This document shows positions 7,051-15,591 of a stretch of 16,572 bases of DNA, in pieces. Source of the stretch: JAPWJZ01 sp035626855 (GTDB lineage Bacteria; Pseudomonadota; Alphaproteobacteria; Micavibrionales; UBA2020); contig DASPMW010000120.1 of NCBI GenBank assembly GCA_035626855.1, positions 1-16,572 on the forward strand, in the 5' to 3' direction. The notes below the pieces were generated by a model. It saw only the letters and a list, made by a program, of their open reading frames with translations, did no database searches and was not told where the DNA came from. Positions within the stretch are counted from its first letter, which is position 1. Every line of letters starts with the position of its first letter. The position numbers were made by a program, and so were the translations under genes.

Positions 7051-8595
7051 TTAAAACAGGCCTTTTTTCCCGAGTTTCAGGTTCGCTTCCGGAATTTCGA
7101 CGTTGAGACCGAACAGCTCGTCCGCCGTCAGGTTGGGCAGGCGCTGAACGGTGTCGAGGAAGCGTTTTTGTTCGGCTGCATCAACGATGCCTTCCGTCAG
7201 CGTCAGGAACTTGCGGACATAGTCGGGACGCGCGAAGGGTTTCGCGCCAAACGGATGCGCGTTGGCGACGCCAAGTTCATCGACAATCTTCGTGCCGTCA
7301 TCCAGTGTGATTTCGACTTTGCCGCCGAATGCCTTCACATTCGGGTCGGGCGAATGATAGCGGCGCGTCCATTCCAGGTCCTCGACCGTGCGGATCTTCT
7401 GCCACAACGCGACGGTGTCGGGGCGCTGCGCGCGTTTCGGGTCGTAGGATTTGACGTGGTGCCAAGTGCCGTCCTGCAATGCAACCGCGAAGATATACAT
7501 GATCGAATGGTCAAGCGTTTCGCGGCTCGCCGTCGGGTCCATTTTCTGCGGGTCATTTGCGCCGGTGCCAATGACGTAATGAGTGTGATGCGAGGTATGG
7601 ATGAGCACGTCCTTGACGCGGCTCCAGTCCGAAATTTTCTGCCCCATGCGCGCGGCGAGGTCGATGAGCGCCTGGCTCTGGTATTCGGCAGAATGCTCCT
7701 TGGTGTAGCTTTCGAGGATGGCGCGCTTCGGCTGCCCCTTGCCGGGGAGCGGTACGTTATAATCGGCGTCCTTGCCGTCGAGCATCCAGGCGATGACGCT
7801 GTCCTCGCCTTCGTAAATCGGGCTCGGTGCGCCCTCGCCGCGCATGCAGCGGTCAACAGCCTCGACCGCAAGCTTGCCGGCATGGGCCGGCGCGAAGGCT
7901 TTCCAGCTTGAAATCTGCCCCTTGCGCGACTGGCGGGTCGTGCAGGAAACATGCAGCGCCTGCTGGATAGATTGGTAAATGGTGTCGGTATCAAGGCCCA
8001 TCAGCGTCCCGATACCGGCCGCGGCAGCCGGTGCGAGATGCGCGATATGGTCCATCTTGTGCTTGTGCAGGCAGATCGCTTTGACGAGGTTGATATGCAG
8101 CTCGTACCCGGTCGCGAGACCGCGCAGCAGCGCGTTGCCGTCCCTGCCCGTTTGCTGGGCAACCGCGAGGATCGCGGGAATGTTGTCGGCGGGGTGCGAA
8201 TAATCGGCGGCAAGAAACGTGTCATGGAAATCCAGCTCGCGCACGGCCGTGCCGTTCGCCCAGGTCGCCCATTCCGCGCTGAATTGCTGTTTCGAGGATA
8301 CGCCGAAAATGGTCGCGCCGCGCTTGCCGCTGCGCGTGTGGTCGAGCGCCTGCGCGCGTGCCGTCGTCACAGGACCGCGATTGATGGCCGCGAGAGCGAC
8401 CGAGGCATTGTCAATGATGCGGTTAATGATCATGTCGGTCGTTTCGGCATCAACCGCGACGGAGTCGGCTGCAACTTCCGCCATCTTCCAGGCCAGTTGG
8501 TCGGTCTTTTGCAGCAGATCCTTTTCGGGGTGGACCCGGACGTTGTGATTGACGAGACCCGAGGTGTCTTGCGGTTTCATTTGCGGCTGGCCCAT
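7051..8595 (-). CDS. prpD: 2-methylcitrate dehydratase (MmgE/PrpD family)
   Basis: Dehydrates 2-methylcitrate to 2-methylaconitate in the methylcitrate cycle; cofactor-free cytoplasmic enzyme. 514 residues, somewhat longer than E. coli PrpD (about 480), mostly at the N-terminus. Typical stretches: VRELDFHDTFLAADYSHPADN (about 118-138), LATGYELHINLVKAICLHKHK (about 159-179), SCTTRQSRKGQISSWKAFAPAHA (about 221-243) and a C-terminal region near HPFGAKPFARPDYVRKF. The ATG at 8595 has a strong AGGGGAAA Shine-Dalgarno (8601-8608). An extended -10 box lies at 8628-8636. First of the three prp genes in reading order; it diverges from the ankyrin-like gene and converges on the small basic gene at 7049. 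With PrpD present, the AcnD/PrpF branch is not needed for this step. Confidence 0.95.
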   Translation of the reverse strand: MGQPQMKPQDTSGLVNHNVRVHPEKDLLQKTDQLAWKMAEVAADSVAVDAETTDMIINRIIDNASVALAAINRGPVTTARAQALDHTRSGKRGATIFGVSSKQQFSAEWATWANGTAVRELDFHDTFLAADYSHPADNIPAILAVAQQTGRDGNALLRGLATGYELHINLVKAICLHKHKMDHIAHLAPAAAAGIGTLMGLDTDTIYQSIQQALHVSCTTRQSRKGQISSWKAFAPAHAGKLAVEAVDRCMRGEGAPSPIYEGEDSVIAWMLDGKDADYNVPLPGKGQPKRAILESYTKEHSAEYQSQALIDLAARMGQKISDWSRVKDVLIHTSHHTHYVIGTGANDPQKMDPTASRETLDHSIMYIFAVALQDGTWHHVKSYDPKRAQRPDTVALWQKIRTVEDLEWTRRYHSPDPNVKAFGGKVEITLDDGTKIVDELGVANAHPFGAKPFARPDYVRKFLTLTEGIVDAAEQKRFLDTVQRLPNLTADELFGLNVEIPEANLKLGKKGLF

Positions 8596-8627
8596 GTTGC
8601 TTTCCCCTGAAAAAAATTGGCTGTCCG

Positions 8628-8636
8628 TTTATAGCA
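8628..8636 (-). promoter_or_regulatory. Extended -10 promoter element for prpD
   Basis: Read on the minus strand this is TGCTATAAA, an extended -10 (TGn plus TATAAA), giving a leader of about 26 bases to the prpD ATG and containing the strong Shine-Dalgarno. No good -35 lies at 16-18 bases; TTGACC at 8658-8663 is 24 bases away, consistent with extended -10 use or an activated promoter. Confidence 0.5.
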
Positions 8637-8681
8637 TCCTCTCCCCGGTGAAAACAGGGTCAACGCGAGCGGCGTAAAACA

Positions 8682-8709
8682 TTGACATTATGATTAACTG
8701 TGCTATAGT
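8682..8709 (+). promoter_or_regulatory. Strong sigma-70-type promoter of the ankyrin-like gene
   Basis: Perfect -35 TTGACA (8682-8687), 16-base spacer, -10 TATAGT (8704-8709) with an extended TGC (8701-8703). The start of transcription would fall near 8716, about 28 bases before the ATG at 8744, with GAGGAG in the leader. It is the best promoter match I found in the window and suggests steady, strong expression. Confidence 0.8.
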
Positions 8710-8743
8710 ACCCCAGACTTAATCAGCACCTGAGGAGTAAACC

Positions 8744-9271
8744 ATGGGTCTTTTATCACCGATTTTCAAAACCTTGGATAATAACGCTGCCGCAAAGGCC
8801 GCTTATGCCGGGGAGTTCGACAAAGCCTTCGCCTTGGTAGAAAAAGGCGCCGACATCAATTACAGCCGCTGGGTCGATGGGCCCGGTGAAGACGGCGGTG
8901 GCATCGGCAATATCGGCTACGCGGCAATCCTGCGCGGCGATGTGAAGGCGCTCGAAAAGGCGCTTGATCTCGGCCTCAACCCGGATCTGCAATCGCCATA
9001 CCGCTCCCCGCTCGTTGTGTTCGCAATCATGAACAAGCAGGAAGAAGCGGCCAAGCTCCTGGTCAACCGCGGCGCGGATGTAGATTCCTTCCGCCTGTCC
9101 GATTTCTTCAGCCCCCTCGCCCTCACCCGCATTTACGACATGCCGGAAGTTGGGAAACTGATCGAGCAAAAGCTTTCCCCCGCACAGCTGCTAGCCGCCC
9201 GCGATGCGGATATTCCGCAAGCGCAGCAGCAGCCAGCGCGGCAGGCGAAGAAAAACTGCCTGAACCCCTAA
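8744..9271 (+). CDS. Ankyrin-repeat-like protein (175 aa)
   Basis: Residues about 12-140 show three to four helix-turn-helix ankyrin-like units: NAAAKAAYAGEFDKAFALVEKGADIN, then an atypical glycine-rich loop (GPGEDGGGIGNIG), YAAILRGDVKALEKALDLGLNPDLQ, SPLVVFAIMNKQEEAAKLLVN followed by RGADVDS, and a weaker final unit ending near KLIEQK. Ankyrin repeats serve as protein-binding surfaces; the partner is unknown. No signal peptide or membrane segment, so it is probably cytoplasmic. The C-terminal tail is polar and Gln/Ala/Lys-rich. The ATG at 8744 has a near-perfect GAGGAG (8732-8737) and a strong promoter. It diverges from prpD and converges on the RTX gene across a shared terminator. A functional link to either neighbour is not shown by the sequence. 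Confidence 0.85.
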   Translation: MGLLSPIFKTLDNNAAAKAAYAGEFDKAFALVEKGADINYSRWVDGPGEDGGGIGNIGYAAILRGDVKALEKALDLGLNPDLQSPYRSPLVVFAIMNKQEEAAKLLVNRGADVDSFRLSDFFSPLALTRIYDMPEVGKLIEQKLSPAQLLAARDADIPQAQQQPARQAKKNCLNP

Positions 9272-9293
9272 TCTAAAATTGCATTACAGAACC

Positions 9294-9324
9294 AAAAAAG
9301 GCCGGCAGTTCTGCCGGCCTTTTT
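9294..9324. terminator. Bidirectional Rho-independent terminator
   Basis: Stem GGCCGGCA / TGCCGGCC (9300-9307, 9312-9319) with a GTTC loop, flanked by six A (9294-9299) and five T (9320-9324). It can therefore end transcripts from both the ankyrin-like gene (plus, stop at 9271) and the RTX gene (minus, stop at 9340). Confidence 0.92.
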
Positions 9325-9339
9325 CGTGATCGAAATCCT

Positions 9340-12300
9340 TTAGACGAGGAGAAGCGAGTGGTTGGTGAGCAAATCGCTCACGGTTACTTCTGTCCGCGAC
9401 GTGAAGGTCAGGAGCTCTTGGGATACGCCAGCGCCCTGGCCATCCAGGTCAACGCTAAGAACCCAGGTGTTGCTCGAAGTACCCTGCGCAATCGCAACGT
9501 AGTCACTGATCGCGCTGACGCCGTCGACATAGTCACCTGCATCCAGCAGGTCACCGAGATCGATGACGTCATGATTAGTGTCGGCTGGATCGCTAACATC
9601 CCCAACGGCGAAGTCTTTGATCGCGGCAATACCATTGCCGATGCTGTCGCTCAGGAAGGTGAAGGTGTCATTCCCCTGGCCGCCAATCATCACATCGCTG
9701 CCACCGCCATCGTTGATCAGAACGTCGGCGCCGGTGCTGCCGTCGAGGGTGTTGCTGCCGCTGTTGCCGGTCAGGGTGTTGTCCGCCCTGTTGCCCTTGC
9801 CACTGATGTCACCGGTGCCTTCGAGCACGAGATTTTCGACGAAGTTGCCGAGTGTAAAGCGCGCTGCAAGGGAGTGAACTGTGTCAGTCCCGCCGAAACC
9901 GCCATTATCCGCCTCTGTCACGCGGTCTCCGCTGACTTCGACAAAGTAATGGTCATCACCATCGCCACCGGTCATCTGGTCACTGCCAAGGCCGCCGGTA
10001 AGGGTGTCGTCTCCGGCACCGCCGAACAGCTTGTCTGCGCCGTCGCCGCCGTCGAGGGAATCTACTCCATCTCCGCCGGTAAGCGTGTTGGCAAGCGCGC
10101 TGCCGACGCCGCTATGCGTGCCGTTACCCGTGAAGAGGATATTCTCGACATTCGCGAATGAGCTCAGATCCGCAATGCTTTGCGACGTCTGTAGCGTATC
10201 GCTGCCACCACTCACGTCCTCGGTGATGGTCTCGCTCCCGGTATAGGTAAACACGTCATTTCCGCGACCGCCAATGAGGGTATCGGTGCCGCCGCCGCCG
10301 GCGATCGTGTCATTGCCAGTGGTGCCGGTGATCGTGTTATCGAGAGAGTTGCCGGAGACCGACTGATTGCGGCCCGTCATCTCCAGATTCTCGATATGGT
10401 CCTCAAGCACATAGTTGTTGAGCGACGTGCGGACGGTATCCTGGCCTGCGCCGCCAGACCCTTCCGTGGCAATATCACCGACATTGTCGATCACGAACAC
10501 GTCGGCATAATCGCTGCCGAGAAGCATGTCCGCACCGGCCCCGCCATCGAGTGTCGCGCCGCCCGAGGTTAGGCTGCCAGCATCGATTGTATTGACGCCC
10601 ACGCCGCCTTTGCCCAAGGTCGCGCCGTCGAGAAGAACGAGGTTCTCGACACCCGTGCCCAGCGTGAAGTTGACAGAGGAGCGGACGGTATCAACGCCGC
10701 CGAGCACCGTGTTCGCCTCGGTCACGCGATCCCGCGTGCTGTCGACAAAATACGTGTCATTGTCATCGCCGCCGCGCAACTGGTCATCGCCAGCACCGCC
10801 GTCCAGTGTGTCATTGCCCCCGAGACCGGTGAGGTTGTTTTTGCCGTTATTACCTGTAAGAACGTTGTTCTCCGCATTGCCAGTCCCGGATAAAGTGCCC
10901 GTTCCAGTCAGTGTGAGATTTTCAACATTTGCCGCCAACGTGAGCGTAACTGAAGAGACAACGGTGTCGGCGCCGGAAGTCGCTGCTTCCGAAACCACAT
11001 CGCGATTGCTGTCAACCACGTAACGATCGTCCCCCGCACCACCAACCAAGGTGTCAGTCCCCGCGCCGCCATCCAGCGTATCGTCATATCCGCCTGTGGC
11101 GGTAAGAACGTTGTTCAGTGCGTTTCCGGTGAGGGCGAGGCCGTCTGCCCCGGCTACCAGCACGCCGTTTTCAACATTTGCGGAAAGGGTGTAGGAGACC
11201 GAAGCCTCGATGGTGTCTGTGCCGCCGACAGCGTTTTCGATCACCACATCGCCCGAGTCATCGACCACAAAATAATCGTCGCCTGCCCCGCCCGTCAGAG
11301 TATCCACCCCTGTGCCGCCGTCGAGCGTGTCATTGCCCGCGCTCCCTGACAAGGTATCAAGGCCCGCAAGGCCGCTGATCGTGTCATTGCCATCGAGCCC
11401 GTCAATGGTGTCGTCATCCGCCGTACCGGTAATGACGTCATCCCCGTTGGTTTCCGCGCCGAGGTCAGCGAGAATGTCAGTCACCGATACGGTCATGTTT
11501 CCATCGGCAAAATGTAGGGCTTCGATTTGGTTCGTGGAGCCGGCAAAGAAATTCGTCACAGTGACGCGGTCGCCCGAACCATAATTAACGATAAGATCGC
11601 TTCCGATGCCGCCACCTGAACGCTCGAAATCGACGGTGGAATAGAGGACGTCTGCGGCAAACTCGATCGTATCGGCTCCTAAGGCGTCGGTGACGACATC
11701 AACCCCCGCGCCGAGCGCGAAGTTATACACATCGTTTCCTGCGCCGCCGGCGAGGCTGTCGTTGCCCGTACCGCCTTCAAGCGTGTTTGCGCTGACGTTA
11801 CCGGTGAGGGTGTTGTTACCGCTATTGCCGGTTAGAGATCCAGCGACCGAGAGGTTGCCGATCTCCACGCCGGTTGCCAGCGTGTAGCCGGAGATCGCGA
11901 CGTTGGCTGTGTCGGTGCCGGCGGAGTCGACGATGACGTCCGTCGTGCTGTCGACGCTGTAAACGTCATTGCCCGCCGCGCCATCCATGGTGTCTGCACC
12001 TGCGCCGCCATCGAGCGTGTTATCGCCGCCGTTGCCAGTCAGGGTGTTGGCAATGCCATTGCCGGTCAATGAGCCGGCGACTGAGAGGTTGCCGATTTCA
12101 ACGCCGGTTGCCAGGGTGTAGCCAGAGACTGAGACGTTTGCGGTGTCGATGCCAGCGGAGTCGAGGATGAGATCGCTCGTGCTGTCGACGCTGTAAACGT
12201 CATCTCCAGCGGCTCCGTCCATGGTGTCCGCACCTGCGCCGCCATCGAGCGTGTTGTTGCCGATGTTCCCCGTGAGCGTGTTAACGTTCAGGTTGCCGAT

Positions 12301-15300
12301 CGCGCTCGCATTTCCGGCACCGGTGAGAATAACATTTTCGAGGTCCGTCCGCGCGGAAAGGTCGATGGTAACGCCGGAGCTGACGCTGTCGGTCCCAGCG
12401 GTGTCCGTCGCCACTTCGGAGAGGGCATCAACAATGTAGGTATCGTTGCCTGCACCGCCCGTCAGGACGTCCGCGCCCGCGCCGCCATCCAGCGTGTTGT
12501 TGCCGCTGTTGCCGGTCAGGGCGTTAACATTCACGTTGCCCGTTGCGTTAATGTTCCCAGATCCGGTAAGGACCACGTTCTCGAGATCCGTGCGGGTGGT
12601 AAGGTCGATTGCCGCATCGGAACTGACTGTGTCGGTGCCGCCGGCGTCAACCTCAACCTCGGAGAGCAGGCCAACGAGATAGGTATCGTCACCCGCTCCG
12701 CCGGTCAGCACGTCGACGCCCGCTCCGCCGTCGAGCGTATTGTTGCCACCATTGCCGGTGAGGGTATTTGCCGCTGCATTACCTGTGGCGCTGACATTGG
12801 CCGCACCTGTAAGTATAACGTGCTCAAGATCTGCGCGCGCCGAGAGGTCGACGGACGCGTCGGAGCTAACGGTATCGATGCCGGCGGTATCTATTTCAAT
12901 TTCCGCCAGTGCTTCCACGATATAAGTGTCGTCGCCGGCTCCACCGGTCAGCATATCTGCGCCAGCGCCGCCATCCAGCGTGTTGTCGCCGCTATTGCCG
13001 GTAAGGGTATTTATGGATGTGTTACCGGTGGCATTGATATCGTCTGTGCCGGTTAGCGTCACATTCTCAATCTCGACCGATGCGGTAAAGCTCACGGAAG
13101 CCTGGACGGTGTCGGTACCGGTATTGCCGGTAACGGAATCCCCCAGGTTATCCACAATGTAAACATCATTGCCGCCGCCGCCGATAAGCGTGTCTGATCC
13201 TGTCCCGCCATCCAGCGTGTTGCTGCCGGTGTTGCCGGACAGGATGTTTGCGTTCGCATTGCCGGTGGCATTCACAGCCGCGCTACCCGTGAGCACGATG
13301 TTTTCGAGGTCAGTTCGTGCCGAAATGTCGATAGCTGCAGCCGCCCTGACGGTGTCGGTGCCGCCAGAATCCACGACGATTTCCGTTAGCAATTCAACGA
13401 TGAAGGTATCGTCGCCAGCGCCGCCGGTTAGGACGTCCGTGCCAGCGCCGCCATCCAGCGTGTTATTTCCGGTATTGCCGGTGAGCGTGTTAACAAGCCC
13501 GTTTCCGGTCGCGTCGATGTTGCCCGCACCCGTCAGCGTCACGTTTTCAACCGAACCCGAAGCCGTGAATGTAACCGATGATTGAACAGTGTCGATACCA
13601 CCGCCCCCGGTCACGGAGTCAAGCAGATCGTCCACGATGTAAACATCGTTGCCGCCCCCGCCGACCAGGCTGTCCGCTCCTGCGCCGCCATCAAGCGTAT
13701 TGTCCAGCGCGTTCCCGGTGAGGGTGTTGTTCCCTGTGTTCCCGGCAAGAGAGGTGCCGGCTGTTCCTGCTGCAACGACACCATTTTCCACGGACGTCGT
13801 GAGAGTGTAGTTGACCGAGGTTGTGACAGTATCTGTGCCGCCGCCCACGCCCTCGGTGACCACATCTCCTGCGTTGTCTACAACGTAGAAGTCATTGTTG
13901 GCACCACCCGCCAGCGTATCGGCACCCGCGCCGCCATCCAGCGTATTGATACCGCTGTTGCCGGTAAGGACGTTCACGTTTATGTTGCCCGTCGCGTTGA
14001 CGTTCGCGCTCCCGGTGAGGATCACGTTTTCAAGGTCGGTGCGCGCAGTGAGGTCGATTGCGGCATCGGAACTGACGGTGTCTGTGCCATCGGTGTCCGC
14101 CGCAACTTCGGTGAGCGTTTGCACGACGTAGGTATCATCGCCGTCGCCGCCTGTCAGGATGTCTGCGCCCGCGCCGCCATCCAGCGTATTGCCGCCGGAG
14201 TTACCGGTCAGAGTATTGTTGGCCCCGTTGCCCGTAAGCGACCCGTCGACGGACAGGTTGCCGATTTCGATACCGGTCGCGAGGGTATAGCCAGAGACCG
14301 AGACATTGGCAGTGTCGGTGCCGGCGGAGTCGATGATAACATCGGCTGTGTTGTCGACGCTGTAAACATCGTCGCCGTCGCCACCATTCATCGTGTCAGC
14401 GCCTGCGCCGCCATCGAGAGTATTGTCAAGCGTATTACCGATGAGGGTGTTGTTGCCGCTGTTGCCCGTGAGTGATCCAGCGACCGACAGGTTGCCAATT
14501 TCGACGCCGGTTGCCAGCGTGTAGCCGGAGACCGAGACGTTTACAGTGTCGGTGCCAGCGGAGTCGATGATGACATCGGTGTTGCTGTCGACGCTGTATA
14601 CGTCATTGCCACCAGCCCCGTCCATGGTGTCCGTGCCTGCGCCGCCGTCGAGCGTATTATTTCCGCCGTCGCCTGTGAGCGAGTCATTGCCATTGAAGCC
14701 GTGCCAGACAGTCGAGCCGGATACGTTCAGGATATCGTCGCTGACGAAGAGGGTACCGCCGATGGCTTGGTCAGTAAAGATCGCGCCGATATCGTCTGCG
14801 GCAAGGACTGCAGCATCGATCGCGTCATAAAGATCGGACGCAGCCAGAGGACCCGTTACGGTGACACTGTCCGTGCCGTTCGTCAGCACGAAAGTCGAAA
14901 CGTTGCCCGTGTCGTCAGTTGGGTCGATAGTGCCATTGATTGTCAGCGTCGTCGCACCGTCGCTGATCGACTCGGAGTTTATTACGCCGCCGGAGAAGGA
15001 AATGTCGGTGGCAAAGTCAGGGACCAGGCCCGTGCCGGTGTAGGTATGGCCGCCGGTCGAGGTTTCAACGTCCACGGAAGTCAGAGTGCCTGCGGTAATG
15101 ACCCCGGTTGCCGTGTCCAGTGTGAAAGAGCCAGTCAAGGTGAACGTGTTGCTGCCGTTGGTTAACTCGATCTCGGTGATGGTACCAGTCGCGGTATTGA
15201 AATCAGTGCCCGTAAAGGAAAAGGTGTAGCCGTCATAAGGGCCGGTGTCCTGGATTGTGCCAATGATGCTCGTCGGGTCGTTAGTAGTAATATTTACCTC

Positions 15301-15444
15301 GGAACCCCCCGCATCATAGGCCGCGAGGAGATCAGCATAGGAAGCCACCAGGAACGCGTCTGCAGCCGTGGCGAAGGCGTCAATGACAGACGCGTCAGTT
15401 GCAAATACGGTTGTGAGGTCGCCGCTGGTGGTGATGGTAGCCAT
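9340..15444 (-). CDS. Giant RTX (haemolysin-type calcium-binding repeat) secreted protein, 2034 aa
   Basis: Predicted type I secreted surface or extracellular protein built of Ca2+-binding glycine/aspartate-rich RTX repeats (GGxGxDxLxGG) that fold as beta-rolls outside the cell. Layout: residues 1-255, Thr/Ser/Gly/Asp-rich, without RTX motifs or a Sec signal peptide; about 258-1230, a regular array of units near 80 residues (NTLDGGAGAD...YxVD...DTV...LTGN); about 1235-1325, an HCBP-related domain (DVVTDALGADTIEFAADV, VTVTNFFAG, IEALHFADGN); about 1330-1925, more diverged RTX units; 1928-2034, a C-terminal type I secretion target domain (IKDFAVGDVS, HDVIDLGDLLDAG, ending SLLLV). I saw no cysteine, as usual for such proteins. 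No enzyme domain is recognisable, so adhesin, matrix or S-layer-like roles are possible. The ATG at 15444 has GGAG about 9 bases upstream. No HlyB/HlyD/TolC-type exporter genes lie in the window. Confidence 0.93.
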   Translation of the reverse strand: MATITTSGDLTTVFATDASVIDAFATAADAFLVASYADLLAAYDAGGSEVNITTNDPTSIIGTIQDTGPYDGYTFSFTGTDFNTATGTITEIELTNGSNTFTLTGSFTLDTATGVITAGTLTSVDVETSTGGHTYTGTGLVPDFATDISFSGGVINSESISDGATTLTINGTIDPTDDTGNVSTFVLTNGTDSVTVTGPLAASDLYDAIDAAVLAADDIGAIFTDQAIGGTLFVSDDILNVSGSTVWHGFNGNDSLTGDGGNNTLDGGAGTDTMDGAGGNDVYSVDSNTDVIIDSAGTDTVNVSVSGYTLATGVEIGNLSVAGSLTGNSGNNTLIGNTLDNTLDGGAGADTMNGGDGDDVYSVDNTADVIIDSAGTDTANVSVSGYTLATGIEIGNLSVDGSLTGNGANNTLTGNSGGNTLDGGAGADILTGGDGDDTYVVQTLTEVAADTDGTDTVSSDAAIDLTARTDLENVILTGSANVNATGNINVNVLTGNSGINTLDGGAGADTLAGGANNDFYVVDNAGDVVTEGVGGGTDTVTTSVNYTLTTSVENGVVAAGTAGTSLAGNTGNNTLTGNALDNTLDGGAGADSLVGGGGNDVYIVDDLLDSVTGGGGIDTVQSSVTFTASGSVENVTLTGAGNIDATGNGLVNTLTGNTGNNTLDGGAGTDVLTGGAGDDTFIVELLTEIVVDSGGTDTVRAAAAIDISARTDLENIVLTGSAAVNATGNANANILSGNTGSNTLDGGTGSDTLIGGGGNDVYIVDNLGDSVTGNTGTDTVQASVSFTASVEIENVTLTGTDDINATGNTSINTLTGNSGDNTLDGGAGADMLTGGAGDDTYIVEALAEIEIDTAGIDTVSSDASVDLSARADLEHVILTGAANVSATGNAAANTLTGNGGNNTLDGGAGVDVLTGGAGDDTYLVGLLSEVEVDAGGTDTVSSDAAIDLTTRTDLENVVLTGSGNINATGNVNVNALTGNSGNNTLDGGAGADVLTGGAGNDTYIVDALSEVATDTAGTDSVSSGVTIDLSARTDLENVILTGAGNASAIGNLNVNTLTGNIGNNTLDGGAGADTMDGAAGDDVYSVDSTSDLILDSAGIDTANVSVSGYTLATGVEIGNLSVAGSLTGNGIANTLTGNGGDNTLDGGAGADTMDGAAGNDVYSVDSTTDVIVDSAGTDTANVAISGYTLATGVEIGNLSVAGSLTGNSGNNTLTGNVSANTLEGGTGNDSLAGGAGNDVYNFALGAGVDVVTDALGADTIEFAADVLYSTVDFERSGGGIGSDLIVNYGSGDRVTVTNFFAGSTNQIEALHFADGNMTVSVTDILADLGAETNGDDVITGTADDDTIDGLDGNDTISGLAGLDTLSGSAGNDTLDGGTGVDTLTGGAGDDYFVVDDSGDVVIENAVGGTDTIEASVSYTLSANVENGVLVAGADGLALTGNALNNVLTATGGYDDTLDGGAGTDTLVGGAGDDRYVVDSNRDVVSEAATSGADTVVSSVTLTLAANVENLTLTGTGTLSGTGNAENNVLTGNNGKNNLTGLGGNDTLDGGAGDDQLRGGDDNDTYFVDSTRDRVTEANTVLGGVDTVRSSVNFTLGTGVENLVLLDGATLGKGGVGVNTIDAGSLTSGGATLDGGAGADMLLGSDYADVFVIDNVGDIATEGSGGAGQDTVRTSLNNYVLEDHIENLEMTGRNQSVSGNSLDNTITGTTGNDTIAGGGGTDTLIGGRGNDVFTYTGSETITEDVSGGSDTLQTSQSIADLSSFANVENILFTGNGTHSGVGSALANTLTGGDGVDSLDGGDGADKLFGGAGDDTLTGGLGSDQMTGGDGDDHYFVEVSGDRVTEADNGGFGGTDTVHSLAARFTLGNFVENLVLEGTGDISGKGNRADNTLTGNSGSNTLDGSTGADVLINDGGGSDVMIGGQGNDTFTFLSDSIGNGIAAIKDFAVGDVSDPADTNHDVIDLGDLLDAGDYVDGVSAISDYVAIAQGTSSNTWVLSVDLDGQGAGVSQELLTFTSRTEVTVSDLLTNHSLLLV
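11768..14660 (-). repeat. Tandem array of twelve ~80-codon RTX units inside the giant gene
   Basis: The anchor coding for NTL(D/E)GG occurs on the plus strand at 11768, 12002, 12236, 12479, 12722, 12965, 13202, 13445, 13682, 13928, 14171, 14405 and 14639. Spacings are 234, 234, 243, 243, 243, 237, 243, 237, 246, 243, 234 and 234, all multiples of three. In protein order the unit types are A A B X C B C B B B A A: A = 78 residues with YSVD and GYTLATGVEIGNLSV; B = 81 residues with DLSARTDLENVILTG; C = 79 residues with FTAS..(V/I)ENVTLTG; X = 82 residues with YTLTTSVENGVV. Units are similar at DNA level: a 28-base stretch is identical between 11867-11894 and 14504-14531. Confidence 0.9.
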
Positions 15445-15477
15445 GAATGATTCTCCGTTGCTGGTTTAATGACGCGA

Positions 15478-15497
15478 ATCCTGCCTGGAGGCAGGAT
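15478..15497. promoter_or_regulatory. Perfect 8-bp inverted repeat in the RTX gene 5' region
   Basis: ATCCTGCC-TGGA-GGCAGGAT (15478-15485 and 15490-15497), 34-53 bases upstream of the RTX start codon on the minus strand. There is no T-run after it on the minus strand. It could be a 5'-leader hairpin that stabilises a 6-kb mRNA, or an operator. Role inferred from position only. Confidence 0.45.
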
Positions 15498-15591
15498 AAG
15501 CCGTTGAATATTGATTTTTTCCCGAATTGCCCTTAGCGCGGGGATGCGTGCGCGCTTGAATGGTGTAGACCCTTTGGCGAGATAGGGGAAG

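Noticed and set aside
7018..8610. Long plus-strand frames opposite prpD (7018-7911, 7951-8610).
   Set aside because: They mirror prpD codons; no domain and no supporting start signals.
11768..14660. Regular ~240-base periodicity as a CRISPR array or intergenic satellite.
   Set aside because: All spacings are multiples of three, the reading frame is open throughout, and each unit encodes RTX motifs; it is protein-coding.
9358..14830. Many long plus-strand open frames opposite the RTX gene (e.g. 9358-10161, 13582-14475).
   Set aside because: They are mirror frames of the repetitive, GC-rich RTX gene: their products are low-complexity repeats of the same period, without consistent Shine-Dalgarno sites or recognisable domains.
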